DNA of 64,000 nucleotides from Brachypodium distachyon (lineage: Eukaryota > Streptophyta > Magnoliopsida > Poales > Poaceae): the NCBI RefSeq assembly GCF_000005505.3, contig NC_016132.3, forward strand, positions 52,900,914 through 52,964,913. Direction: 5' to 3'. Shown here piece after piece: positions 24,180 through 36,683 of this stretch (its first letter is position 1; each line of letters opens with the position of its first letter). The notes under the pieces are model-generated. The model was not told the origin of the DNA and did not search any database. It saw only the letters and a list, made by a program, of their open reading frames with translations. Made by a program: the position numbers and the translations under genes.

Positions 24180-26069
24180 ACGCCGAAGGTAGGGGACAAA
24201 GGAATGCTGTGGAGCGTGGAGTGGGAAATGGGGACTTGCTGGTGGAGGAGGAAGGAACGGGTGCAGAATTTAAGCGCAACGCAGCATTTACAGCAGCTAG
24301 AGGTTCAGAAGACTAGGAGAGGAGAGAGGTGGGGACTTGCTGGTGGAGCAGTTTACGCCGAGAAAAAGGAGAGTTGACACTTGACAGGAGGCAGCACAGG
24401 CGTGAGATGAGAGAGCGCTTGTTTGATTCGCTCGGGGCCTTGGGGGCACTGAAGTGACAAGAGGGCGCAAGATGGCATGGAGTGGTCTCTCTCTCGCCAG
24501 GGCCTCAGGGTCTCGGCAGGGGAAGCATCTCGTAGGCCGTAAGCTGTAGGACAGACCCATGGGACTTGGCTTGTAGGCAGACGTCGAGGATTGGTACGAC
24601 GATGCTGGCATGAAGAACTTCTTTTCTTTGAAAAGAACTTTTTTTCAGTTTGCCACGTGACTCGAGAGGACGATGGTTAGGATTGGGATGGATTTTCGGC
24701 GCAAGGATCCAACGCAACCGCAGTGATTCTCTGTTTGACCGGACTCTGGGAACAGAACATCATTTCATGGCACGCACGTATTTCAAGATTTTGCTTTGAC
24801 CGATAATTAGACTAATGATTTGAGACTTATGTGTTACAAAAATTATATCATTGGAGTCGTATTTCAAAAACCTTTCCAACGATATAAAATTTGTAACATA
24901 TAATCTACATACAATTGATCTAATCATTGATCAAAGTTCGACCTCGAAAAGCGTGAGCGTCATTCTTTGTGAAATGGAGGAAGTACGTATGATCAGAAAG
25001 TTTGGGCTGGGGTCCTCGCGCTCCGTCTGTACAGAATTCTGGACTTCTTTTATATTGTTACATGATTGTCAACCAGTTTAGATAAAACATTCCGATTACT
25101 AACTGTAGCAACTAGGAGGCGTGCAACCCATAAGAAAACAAAAATGTTTCATACATGGTGCCTATTATTCAGTTTCATACACGGTACCTCTTTTCTTTAA
25201 GCCAAGGCACTAACCCAGATTTTCATGGACACTTTCGTGGGATAATTAGCTTGGCATCGCATTGTTTGGGATGCTACAAGATAACGCTAGTAATTGTACA
25301 ACAGGGATAACATGTATCTACAAAGGAAAACTAAAAAACATCATAGGCTCTACTTGATTTTGCTAAAGCATCGACCATTGAGTTGAAATGTTCCCTTCCA
25401 TGCGAGATGGACATACTTATACCAATATATTAAATTGAAGTTGGTGGTGATGGTACGTCCATCGCCGTACGTCCTCCACTCTCGTCCATCGGTATGCCGA
25501 ACTATTCATGATTCGATCTAACTCTTCACCTCGCCAAACTCTTCCCGATCCCTATCCAACTCCTCACCTCCTCTTCAGCATAGGCCTCCCGATCCGCCTC
25601 CTCGCCGATCTCTCTTCCTCGCCCCCTCTCTTCCTCGCACACCCGCCCATGTCGGATCGCCCACGCTCCTCCACGCCAGTAACACATGACCATCCTCACG
25701 CCCGGAATGCGTCCGCCGTCGTCAAGGGCCTCGTCTCCTTCACGTCGCAAATCTCGGCCAAGAACCTCATGTGCGCGCTCCCCGCTGCTCCCGCACGACG
25801 CAGTCGCACGGGGCACACGCAGCTAGCCTGCCAACTGCCAATAGATTCTTTTGTTGGATGGACATATTTCACCTCCATTGCTTTCCGCATTCTGATCCAT
25901 CTACTGTTGGGGGGAAACAAACCTCTATAGCCACCGTGGACACAATCAGCATCTCACCGAGGAGATTAGATCTCCAAGGTGAGTTCTAAAAACACGACTT
26001 CATCTTTCTACACCTTCTGTTGCTCACTGCTTATGATGCCCCATAAGCCCATCGTCTGTAAGGCTCTTT
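24180..26069. other. Intergenic, one MITE remnant and a GC-rich patch
   Basis: Near 24775-24985 there is an AT-rich segment ending GAAATGGAGGAAGTA, like one half of a decayed Stowaway-type repeat. At 25508-25930 a GC-rich patch has open frames on both strands (one from ATG at 25650 beginning MSDRPRSSTP). None resembles a known family, so I do not call a gene. Confidence 0.4.
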
Positions 26070-26388
26070 ATAAAATTCTCAAGGCTGATTGTGCAGACGA
26101 TGCAAGAGGGAGGTAATTCTATTGGTTCGGCGGCGGCGATCTACGAAGAATGTACTTTTTTAGCTAGAGCCTTTAGTCATGTTATTTTTGAGCACTCGCC
26201 CGGAGAGAGTAATACCGTTGCTCATACTTTAGCTAGTAGTGCGGTTGGATCCCAACGAATTGTTTGGCTTGAGGATCCTCCAGACTTTATTTTGAACTTG
26301 CTTGTGAACGATGTAAGCCTATTTTCCAATCAATAAAGTTGCATGATGGCTTTCCCTCAAAAAAATAAAATTCTCAAGGCTGATTGTG
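26070..26388 (+). mobile_element. 5'-truncated LINE with perfect 24-bp target-site duplication
   Basis: An insertion of about 270 bp (26094-26364) is flanked by identical 24-bp direct repeats at 26070-26093 and 26365-26388 (each beginning ATAAAATTCTC). It carries the last part of a LINE RNase H domain (EGGNSIGSAAAIYEECTFLA, VIFEHSPGESNTVAHTLA, DPPDFILNLLVND), a stop, CAATAAAGTTGC and an A-run. This is the classic product of target-primed reverse transcription that stopped early. The frame is intact over about 80 codons, so the copy is fairly young. It is the same family as the decayed copy at 18352-19420. Confidence 0.92.
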
Positions 26389-26468
26389 AGGCCAGGAGTA
26401 GCACACTATTGGCTGCCTCTTTATGTATAACTAGATGATGTCCCGCACGTTGTTGCGGAAATTTTTAG

Positions 26469-26902
26469 TTAATATACATGCATGAGTGGAATTGAGTACA
26501 GCAACGGAAAAGTATCCAAAACTCAAAACATAGACTGAAATTGTGTGATAAATTCTTCACATGGTGAGGATATCATGATAGAAAATATCATGCATGCACG
26601 TGCAACAAATATGATTTTCTCACTAAATAGGTGCGAACATATTAATGATATGATGATGTGGCATGCTTGCATGTTGAGAGAAATCTTAATATACATGCAT
26701 GAGTGAAATTGAGTACAGCAACGAAAGATTATCCAAAACTCAAAACATAGAATGAAATTGTGTGATAAATTCTTCACATAGTGAGGATATCATGATAGAA
26801 AATATCATGCATGCATGTGCAACAAATATGAGTTTCTCACTAAATAGGTGTGAACATATTAATGATATAATGATGTGGCATACTTGCATGTTGAGAGAAA
26901 TC
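26469..26902. repeat. Two tandem 217-bp units
   Basis: Units 26469-26685 and 26686-26902 are the same length and differ only by scattered substitutions. Each starts TTAATATACATGCATGAGTG and ends TTGAGAGAAATC. The equal length with no indels points to a fairly recent duplication inside the surrounding element. Confidence 0.95.
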
Positions 26903-27137
26903 AAGTAGTGGATTTTTCCTACTTAGATATAGAAGATACAATTCTCTCTCCAAAGGATTTTTGATATGTTATGTTTGCCTTGTTTAGCAGACTTAAACTA
27001 TGGTTGAATTGCATTCTTTTTTTTGCAGCTTTATTAGGTGAACGGGTGCAATTTGTATGTTCACGTTCCTTAAGAAGGTGATTGGCATGTAATGGATTGA
27101 TAATTTGATGTAACACTACAGTTTGATTTTACATGTA

Positions 27138-27345
27138 CCCCCTCCATTCCAAAATATACACCTCATATAGATTTGTGCACTTGCACCAAGGCAGCTCTCG
27201 TTTTTAGTGCATGACCGCTCATATTGGGTTAATAATAAATAGATGTGAATAGTAATTGTCCGGGTGCGGGTACCAAGAAAAAAAAAGATGTATTATGAAA
27301 CAAATGAGAAAAATCTATACTCGTTGTATTGTGGAATGGAGGGAG
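27138..27345. mobile_element. Stowaway-like MITE nested in the TIR element
   Basis: About 208 bp with CCCCTCCATTCCAAAATATA at one end and the matching complement ending GGAATGGAGGGAG at the other, flanked by TA at 27136-27137 and 27346-27347. Confidence 0.8.
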
Positions 27346-27593
27346 TATGGATTAACTACCTAAATATAGCAACCAGCCTGAAGTAAGCTCTCTATTCCTC
27401 CACTTTGATGAGTCAGTCGTCTGTACATTGTCTCAATATTAGGTTTGGGGTAGAAGAATAAAAACATGTTATACTAATAGGTCATACTTCTGAGCATGGA
27501 TGAGTTCACCGAATCTTGTTAACTAATCTTGGTGGTGTTGTTTTTCTATGATTTGGTTTTTCTTCCGTAGCAACGTACGGCCGTCTTGCTAGT

Positions 27594-28561
27594 GTGTGAT
27601 GTAGTAGTAATCTGGGACGACCCAAATTGAGGTGATATGGCAGCCAATTAGGCGTCCTAGGAACACCCCCACCCCCGTGGCGCTACACCATCGAGAATAA
27701 ATGCTTAAGTCAACGCAAGTCAAGCATAGCTTAAGAAGACCAAAGGACCCAAAATCCTCTCAACATGGACCAAATTCAGCCCAAGGAAGAGGGAAGCAAA
27801 TGGACACTCTAGTCATGTGAACGGTACCATTTCCACGTTAATAAATTGTACTCCGTACAACCCAAGGGATGGCATGCAGCTCAATCTCTCTTTATTTCCA
27901 ATAGATTAGGGTAGAGAGGGCGATGTCAACGTCGATAATTTATTAACGTACCTTCATGTTCCCAGTATGCGATGGCATGCGTCTGTTAAGAGAAAGAATA
28001 GCATAACGCCCAGTGCCCACCCCTTGGGGTGTATTTATTGAAAACAAAGAGATTGAGCACAGCACGATGCATTGGGCATGCCGTTGCTGTGTTGCCTCAT
28101 CTTCAGAGTTTATACAAGAAACACAGATTGCGAGCACAATCAGAGCGCCTGGTGCTTGGGCAAGTATATTGCTGTCAGTATGGACGATTCCATCCAGTAG
28201 GTTGTTCTAGTTTAAGATGATTGCTGCCAACAGGAGAGCCCAGGCCAGATCGTAGTGCGAAGCACAGAGAGGAGCTTCACAGTACAACATTATATAATCT
28301 CCGCACTAACACAGGCTTATCAAAAGGACGAACCGTGCATCTCAGATAAGGTAACCATCGTCACGTCAATCTGGGGAACAAAACTCATAACAGTACTTTC
28401 TCTTAACAGAAACAAAATCCAACAAGACAATAGTTTTCACCAACACCATCACAGGATGTCAATTCAAGAGTGCACTGTAAACACAAAGGAACCACCCCCA
28501 TAAACAACTAAAGCCTTCATACTGTCTACTCCTTGCTTAGCAACCAAGATGAGACTGCAAT
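27594..28561. other. Intergenic and 3' flank of RPS23
   Basis: No gene is supported. The part nearest 28561 is the presumed 3' untranslated region of the minus-strand RPS23 gene. The rest shows only short unrelated open frames. Confidence 0.5.
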
Positions 28562-29818
<1,257 letters not shown>

Positions 29819-29938
29819 GTTGACGAAGGGGGAGGTCTCAGAGGCGGCTGCGGCGGCGGCGGTGCGAGGGAGCGCGAGCTGAGAGCAGCGGCGGCGGCGA
29901 CGGAATAGAGAAGAGGGAAATGATCGGGGAGGCGAAGG

Positions 29939-30118
29939 TATTTATATGTGTCTTGTTTAGTGCCTAGGGTTTGCTTGTGGATCTGGCTGCTTTAAGATCC
30001 GTGATGGCTGATGCAACGACGGTCTTGATGCGGAGGGGTTAATTGAGGTGGGGATTCGCACCCTGGACCGGACCTGCCACATGGAGAGCCCAGTCGATGT
30101 TTAGACTTTGGAGGCCCA
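29939..30118 (-). promoter_or_regulatory. RPS23 promoter: TATA box, telo-box, site II motifs
   Basis: On the minus strand, TATAAATA lies at 29946-29939, about 120 bp before the ATG. The telo-box AAACCCTA is at 29972-29965. Site II-type motifs TGGGCC (30118-30113) and TGGGCT (30092-30087) lie further upstream. Telo-box plus site II is the known signature of plant ribosomal protein promoters, linked to expression in dividing cells. Confidence 0.8.
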
Positions 30119-32340
30119 CCGCCCACAGGGTTTCCTCGCTCTTTCATTTCTCATATCGGCACATTGCCTGTGCTTTCTCGAAATTTTAAAATTCGCGGTC
30201 ATTTTGCCCACTAGTAGTCTAGGTACCACTCCTAAAAAAAATAGCTACCACATGTGGGTAAAGTAACACATCTATGTAGAGTATAAATAAGTGTGGCATT
30301 GTCATTCTTTTTTTTTCTAAGTAAAAACAACGAACACGGTTGCACGGTGATGAAAGGAACCATCGTACGCTTTAATGGCCTGTGAGGCTTATGATTTTCG
30401 ATTTCGATGAGATAAATTGGTATTCTTTTCAAAAATATATATGAAAAAAGGATCCTTGGGACTCCTAGTAAATGATAGTGCATGTAAACAATTGAACATT
30501 TCGTACTCATCCCTTATGCATGACATTTTTTGTTAGGTACTCCTTCCGATCCACAATAAAGTGTCGACGATTAGTACAACCACAATAAGTGTCGTTGATT
30601 TAATACAAAGTTCTACTAAATCATCGGACACTTATTATGGATCGGAGGGATTGATGGCTCATTGGTCACGAGCATAGAGATGAAACACACCTAGCCATGA
30701 AGAATGTGCACTTCAAGACCAAATTGTCAAGACTGTCCAATGAAGATTGAATCATGTAAGTTATAGCTGCTGGGGTTGAGTTGTATCGTACTTATAAATG
30801 CAATTCATTTTTTATGGATCGGTTCCACTACTTTTGCTTTTGTTATGCTACTTGAGAAACTTCACTCCATGTGCAATGTATTGAATATCTACCTGCTATG
30901 CTACCAACTTAGTGGCACATCGGGTCGCTGCATAATGCATGGTTGAACGTGCTTAAGTTGTGAAATCCAACCCTTCCATAAGATTTTGTCAGGGTCAATT
31001 TGTCCTACACGCAAATGCACCTTCTTCTGGTTATGCTCATTTCCTTGCCAAAATTCGTTGATATGCTAGCTCAGCTCATCACACAATCCAACGTCCAACT
31101 TGAAAACACTTGTCACTCACAAGGAAATTAAAAGCTTGCATGACCAATTTAACAGGGATCTCTATCCTGCCACTCGGTCTTTCGTTTGGTAAACTTTCAC
31201 TATTTCCCATAGGGTATGCGGTTCAAGATAATCTTTTCTACTTATAAAGTTTGGAGTTGGTAATGGTCCGTTCACTCGTCCCCAAACATTCTCGCCTTTA
31301 ACAAGTTGGACCGGGCAAAACCATGAGAAGCAAGTAACAACTCATCATCCCCCAATCTCCTCCTACTGCCTCTGCTCTCCAGTGGTCCAATTTTGAGTTT
31401 ATGGTTCAGAAATGGCAAAGCACGTCACCAGGCTAATCATTACGGTTGTATGTGTTTTTTCTTTTTCTAGCAATTCATAGCAAAACACGAACACTAATTA
31501 GTTTTCTTCGGAACTCGGCTTCACAATATGAAGTAGCGTATCGGGTCATCGTCGTCACGAGCATTCTGAAAAATGAGGATAGCTATAATTTACTTTGGGT
31601 AACAAGCTGTCCCCATGACCTTTCATATGCTGCGATCGCCTCCTTAACGACATGGGCCTGGTCGACCGAAGCTTGGAAAAATAGTTTAAGTGGTTCCTAC
31701 ACGACAAGTTAGGTAACTCGTGATCAATTTGCTCGAGGGGTACGCACGTAATCAAATCACATGCGTATGACGATAATGAAGACACGTTGTCTGAAGATTG
31801 TATATTTGTATACACTATATAGGTAATTTCTGAACTTTGGTTGCGTATATGTAGTCTGTGGTGAGCAAAATCTCAATTATAAAGTTATAAATCATGGAGA
31901 TGAATAAGTTGTTTCCATCAATTCAGAAATGTGTACGCATTTCCTTGGGTATTCAGAGATGAAACATGTTTGGAGATGAAGATTTCAGTTATTCGCGTAT
32001 TTGCAGATGAGCGAAGTTGTCTTGAATGCACGTAAGAATCATAACAGTGCAAGCACCAGGAAACAGCTGCAACGTCACCTTCGAAAAATCCACCTGATGG
32101 GCTCACCGACGTAAGCTATCAGGAAAGATAGCGTGTCAGGACCAGAACACGACTAGTCGACTATGATGTACAGTAAGCTCCAAAACTATGAGGGAAAAGA
32201 AAGCTTACAGTCTATGGAAGAGATGTCAATATTTATTCAGGAGATCTCATGTTTCTTCAGGAGTTCAGGTGGTTCAGAAAGTCATGTGCATGACGGTTCT
32301 CAACGAGAGACTGGCGCTAATTCAGGTCTTGGAAGCCATG
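30119..32340. other. Intergenic spacer between RPS23 and the CCCH gene
   Basis: No gene is supported. A Stowaway-like element lies at 30540-30651. The rest contains short open frames without family resemblance. Confidence 0.5.
30540..30651. mobile_element. Stowaway-like MITE
   Basis: Ends CTCCTTCCGATCCACAATAA and, on the other side, TTATTATGGATCGGAGGGA. A TA precedes the left end, but the right-hand TA is lost. It resembles the copy at 34347. Confidence 0.75.
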
Positions 32341-32366
32341 TGCAAGATGGATGGTTCCCAAATCTA

Positions 32367-32393
32367 GGCCCAGCCCAACTAGTCCGAGGCCCA
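32367..32393 (+). promoter_or_regulatory. Paired site II-type GGCCCA motifs upstream of the CCCH gene
   Basis: GGCCCA occurs at 32367-32372 and 32388-32393, with AGCCCA between them, about 210-230 bp before the ATG at 32600. Clustered GGCCCA/TGGGCC motifs mark many plant housekeeping and translation-related promoters. The functional assignment is inferred. Confidence 0.5.
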
Positions 32394-32599
32394 TCTTCCA
32401 ACCTCGGTTTCCCACACATCTCCCACGAGAGACCAGCCCCCATCTCTAGAACTTTCCTCCTCGCCTCCGCCTCCGCCTCCTTCCTCCTCCCAGCTCCAAA
32501 CCCAGGAAACCCTCACCTCCCCTCGCGGTCTCCTCCACCCGCATCCCAAATCCCAGCCCGCCACCACCGTACTCGAGCTAGAAGGAGGAGCAGAGCAGG

Positions 32600-35500
32600 A
32601 TGCCGCCGAAGAAGGCCCCGGCCGCGTCGAAGGCGGACGTGGCGAAGAAGCAGAAGGTCCTGGAGGACAAGACGTTCGGGCTAAAGAACAAGAACAAGAG
32701 CAAGAACGTCCAGAAGTATGTCCAGTCCCTGCAACAGTCCGGCCAACCCAAGCCTGACCCAACCAAGACTGCCGCCAAGGCACGGGGGAACACTCAGATC
32801 GAAGCTCTCAATTCTCCCATCCGTTTTCTTTACTCTTCTAATGTTTTTTCTTGTCTCGGGATGTGGATGCGCAGAAGAAGAAGGAGGAGGAGAAGGCGCG
32901 CGAGAAGGAGCTCAGCGATCTATTCAAGGTCGCCGTCAGCCAACCCAAGGTCCCAGTTGGTAAGGCCTCCTCTCTTAGTCAGGCGGTTTTTAGTGCGTGT
33001 CTATTCTAATAGTAGATAAGTGAAATGAGAATCCCTGATCTTGGTTACGTAGTTTCTATGAATTCATGTGACCGATAGGATAATATGTAAGTGGTTTCCA
33101 TAATGCTGTAGTCTTGATTTGAGCTAATGTTGGTAGGATTTTAGTTAGTTTTTTTAAAACGTGAACACCTGTAAGCTCTTTTATGTCCTGCAGGCTGCAA
33201 ATGGAAATTGCAAAGTTTGATCAGGATGCTTAGATACTGGTAGTTTGTTCATAAGGTGTCGCAATTTCTATCCTGGTTTGTAGATGCTGGTGCCTAATTT
33301 ACGTTCTATTATGCAGGTGTTGATCCCAAGTCAATACTTTGTGAGTTCTTCAAGGCTGGACAATGTCAGAAGGGTTTTAAGTGCAAGTTTTCACATGACC
33401 TGAATGTCCAGAGGAAGGGTGAGAAGATTGATATTTACAGTGACAAGCGCGATGGAGGTAAGTAAACGATGTCACCTTTCCGGTTTGGGAGTTATTCAAA
33501 TCGCTTGGTTGAAATTCACATGTTAATTGTCATGAGCAGAAGATACAATGGATGACTGGGATCAGGAGACCCTTGAGAAGGTTATCGCGTCAAAAGGGGC
33601 AGAGTACCAGCAGAACAAGCCTACTGATATCGTATGCACTATTCTGACACTAGTATCTATTCATTTTTCAAGCATTTCTCGTCATATCATGTGCCACTTT
33701 CAAGTTCCAACTTGTTAGTATAAACGAACAAGAATCCTACTAATATATTTGTTTGGTAATATTTGTGCCAGATGATAATATACTTGGTTCTGTTTTGCTG
33801 TTCATATTGTGGCTTCAAATGCATATTACACTCTTTTCGAATTTAGGAGGAATGCGTGGATTTGAAATCAGAAACAGCATTGCTTTTTGTACCTATGCGG
33901 TTTTCATGTAATGCTAATAAGCCATGGTCTTCCATATGCAGTTTTGAATCTATTTTCTATAAGCTGAATACAGATATGGGTTCTTTTGGCCAAGCACATA
34001 AGTTTGTAGTTCCTTTACTACTCGGTGATTGTTTTTTAAGTCGACAAATCATCCCACGATTAGTCAATTAGCCGGTTTTGCTACCCTGACATGGTGCAGC
34101 AAAGTCGAGCGTAGTCGACTAGGAACCCCAAGTCACCCAACTTGGTGGCCTATGGCCTAGGGGTTGCTTTGTGGCGATAAGTTAGTCTCTAAGTTTAGAT
34201 CTAGTGTGGACAAAAACAGAGCACCAAATCGAGGAAAGGGGGCATGACAGGTCAGAGGTGGAAATCCTAGCCCCAGAGATATATATTGGTTTATCTTTGT
34301 ACCACTAAAAGTATGCTTATATGTGTAGTGCCCTCTAAAAGTAGTACTCCCTCCGATCCATAATAAAGTATCTCAGATTTAGTACAACTTTGTACTGTAC
34401 TAAGTTAGTACAAAATCTGAGACATTTACTATGGATCGGAGGGAGTACTAAACATCCATTATTTGACTTGAAAATGTGCAGCAGGCCGGACTAGTGGTCC
34501 ATTAATCAGACTAGTCACCTAGCTGGTCGAATGACAACTCGATTCCACTTGAAAACACTATATTAACCTGGTATATTCTCTGTTGCAAGTGATCAGATTG
34601 ATCTTGTCTAATTCATTGGTGATTTGGCATGCTTGGACTCTAGTTGTAGTATGGTTTATAGTATTAAGAATTCTGAGTAGTGATTATGTTAGCCATAGAC
34701 AATGGATTTTACCCACTTCTGTGTATATATGTTGGACTGATGATAATTCGTTGGTCTGTGCTAATTTGTCATTTTTCTCCACTGGGTTCGCCCTTGTACC
34801 ATTGTTATGATGACATAATCGGTGTCTTATCTCTCCATTTCATGTTTAACTTGGTTGCTATTTCGTAACGTCATCGTATACGTTAAAGGATAGCACTCAG
34901 TCTCCAAACCTGAGTTAAAACGAAAATGCAGTTCTAGGCACTGAACGAAAACACCATTCAGTTTCCTACTTATCTAATTCCAATCCGCCCCATTTACATG
35001 TACCGCCAGGTGAAATCGTGAAGGTTATCTTCTTTATTTTCCAATCCTCGAGACATTACTGTTTTCTAATAGGATGGTGATTTTGCTAATTATTTTGTTC
35101 TGCAGGTTTGCAAGCACTTTCTTGATGCCGTGGAGAAGAAACAATACGGCTGGTTTTGGGTTTGTCCAAATGGTGGGAAGGACTGCCACTACAGGCATGC
35201 ACTTCCGCCTGGCTATGTACTAAAGTCCCAAATGAAGGCCTTACTAGAGGAAGAGCGTCAAAAGGTCGCAATTGAAGATGAGATTGAAGATCAGGTAAAA
35301 TGAAGATCAGTAGACATCCTTCATTCCGCAACAGAGATCTTGTCCCTTTCTCTTGTGTAAATGACTCCTTCAGCATTGTTGTAACATTTTCTATTGCATT
35401 TCCATCTAATAGCGGAAAAAGGTTCAAACCACAACCCCCATGACTACAGAATTGTTCATGGAATGGAAGAGGAAGAAGGCAGAAGAAAAGGAAGCTGGTC

Positions 35501-36683
35501 TTGCTGCCTTAAGGGCAGACAGGGCTAAGAATGACCGCATGAGGTAATCTAATCTTCTCTTGGTAAATATTACTAGGCCTTGTGGTACCTACTGTGACTG
35601 TACTTGTTCTTGTATCCAGTGGTCGCGAGTTGTTCATGGCCGATGCAAGTGTTTTCGTTGATGATGCTGAAGCATATGAAGTTTATGAAAGACGTGAAGA
35701 GTCACAAGCTAGTCAAGAACAGGTAAAATTTTCACACCTTGACTAAATTTGCTCCTTAGTGGCTCGTGACATAATCAAAGTAATTATATCCTAGCAAGAT
35801 CAGTTGTGAGAGTGAAGGGCCATGATCCCTAACAAGAAAGCTCTTGGTACCACACCCACTTAAATTTTGTGAAAGTTTGGAATGCCCCGAAAGCTGTAAA
35901 AACAATTCCCCAGAAGTGGGATGTTCTGGACTAGTTTTCGCTTTGAGAGATAGCCAGAGAGGACCATTGCCTTGGAGGACAGGCGAGGTAGAAGAAGAAT
36001 TCCTTCTATTTTCTTGCTTAACAAAAGATTACATGACTACTATCTTTATAGATTCCTTCTATTAGTCCAAACTTGTTTTTATCTTTAATGGGATGCAGTG
36101 AGGGTTTATTTGTGTGAGGGTTTATAAATACACCTGAGATTATCCTTTTTAGCAGATAAATATCATTATTTATTACTCATTGAACATTTCATTTCTACCA
36201 TTATTTTAACTAGCTATATCTCCTAGCCTTATTAAAAAATGAAACAAGCAAAAAAAAGCAGGATCTAGTGGTAAAATATGGAGCTGTATTTATGGATCGG
36301 ACACCTGAAAATTATGTTCTCTCTATTTTCGCTAGTCTCAAGTCATCTGCTTCTGAACCTGGTAACAGGCCATGGCCAGGGCCTGGTTCAGCCCATATAT
36401 TAGCATGGACTTTGACAGATTGTAATAGATCCAAAATGTGTTCAGTACTATATTCTCTGTATTGATGCATATGGTCTTGAACTTTTTTCCACAGGGCAAG
36501 AAAACTCAGGATGAGGGTCCAAGTTCATCAACATCAAATGGCAAGGAGGCTGAGGAGGACCCTGATGATGAAGATATAGATGATGACGATGACCTAGACA
36601 TGGATGAATTAAATGAACTTGAAGCAAGCCTGTCGAGAACATCCATTCAAATTCGAGAACCAGGTGAGGGTACATCATCTTGA
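32600..36683 (+). CDS. CCCH zinc-finger protein, ZC3H15/Tma46 (DRG-binding) family
   Basis: Encodes a 369-aa protein like mammalian ZC3H15 (DFRP1) and yeast Tma46, which stabilise and activate the DRG1/Rbg1 GTPase on ribosomes. Exons: 32600-32779, 32875-32959, 33317-33457, 33540-33631, 35106-35294, 35413-35543, 35620-35722, 36495-36683. The N-terminus is [20 protein letters not shown], Lys-rich. Finger 1 is C-x7-C-x5-C-x3-H at about 97-115 ([19 protein letters not shown]). Finger 2 starts at C168 and ends near H197 ([12 protein letters not shown]). The DFRP region follows ([18 protein letters not shown]), then [20 protein letters not shown] and an acidic tail ([20 protein letters not shown]). 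All introns are GT-AG except intron 1 (32780-32874), which begins GC. Intron 4 is 1.47 kb and holds a MITE. It matches rice C3H proteins of this family end to end. Confidence 0.96.
34347..34445. mobile_element. Stowaway MITE in CCCH intron 4
   Basis: A 99-bp hairpin with CTCCCTCCGATCCATAATAA ends, flanked by TA (34345-34346 and 34446-34447). Its interior, AGATTTAGTACAACTTTGTA, is typical of a common cereal Stowaway type. Confidence 0.92.

Larger units (their letters stand above)
26430..27593. mobile_element. TIR element of about 1.16 kb with internal tandem repeat
   Basis: The ends are imperfect inverted repeats. The left starts ACTAGATGATGTCCCGCACG followed by TTGTTGCGGAA. The right, read on the other strand, starts ACTAGCAAGACGGCCGTACG followed by TTGCTACGGAA. 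The interior is AT-rich and noncoding. It contains two 217-bp tandem units and a nested Stowaway MITE. No target duplication could be fixed, so the superfamily is not assigned. Confidence 0.65.

Noticed and set aside
23523..24377. 284-codon open frame on the plus strand
   Set aside because: Shadow of the minus-strand uncharacterised gene; Arg/Val/Glu-rich translation typical of antisense GC-rich DNA.
25508..25930. 140-codon open frame on the plus strand and overlapping minus frame
   Set aside because: Both strands are open because of GC content; no domain or splice structure. Kept only as a note in the intergenic entry.
32163..32684. 173-codon plus-strand frame overlapping the CCCH start
   Set aside because: It covers the promoter and 5' UTR of the CCCH gene in another frame; the Arg-rich tail is an out-of-frame reading of exon 1.
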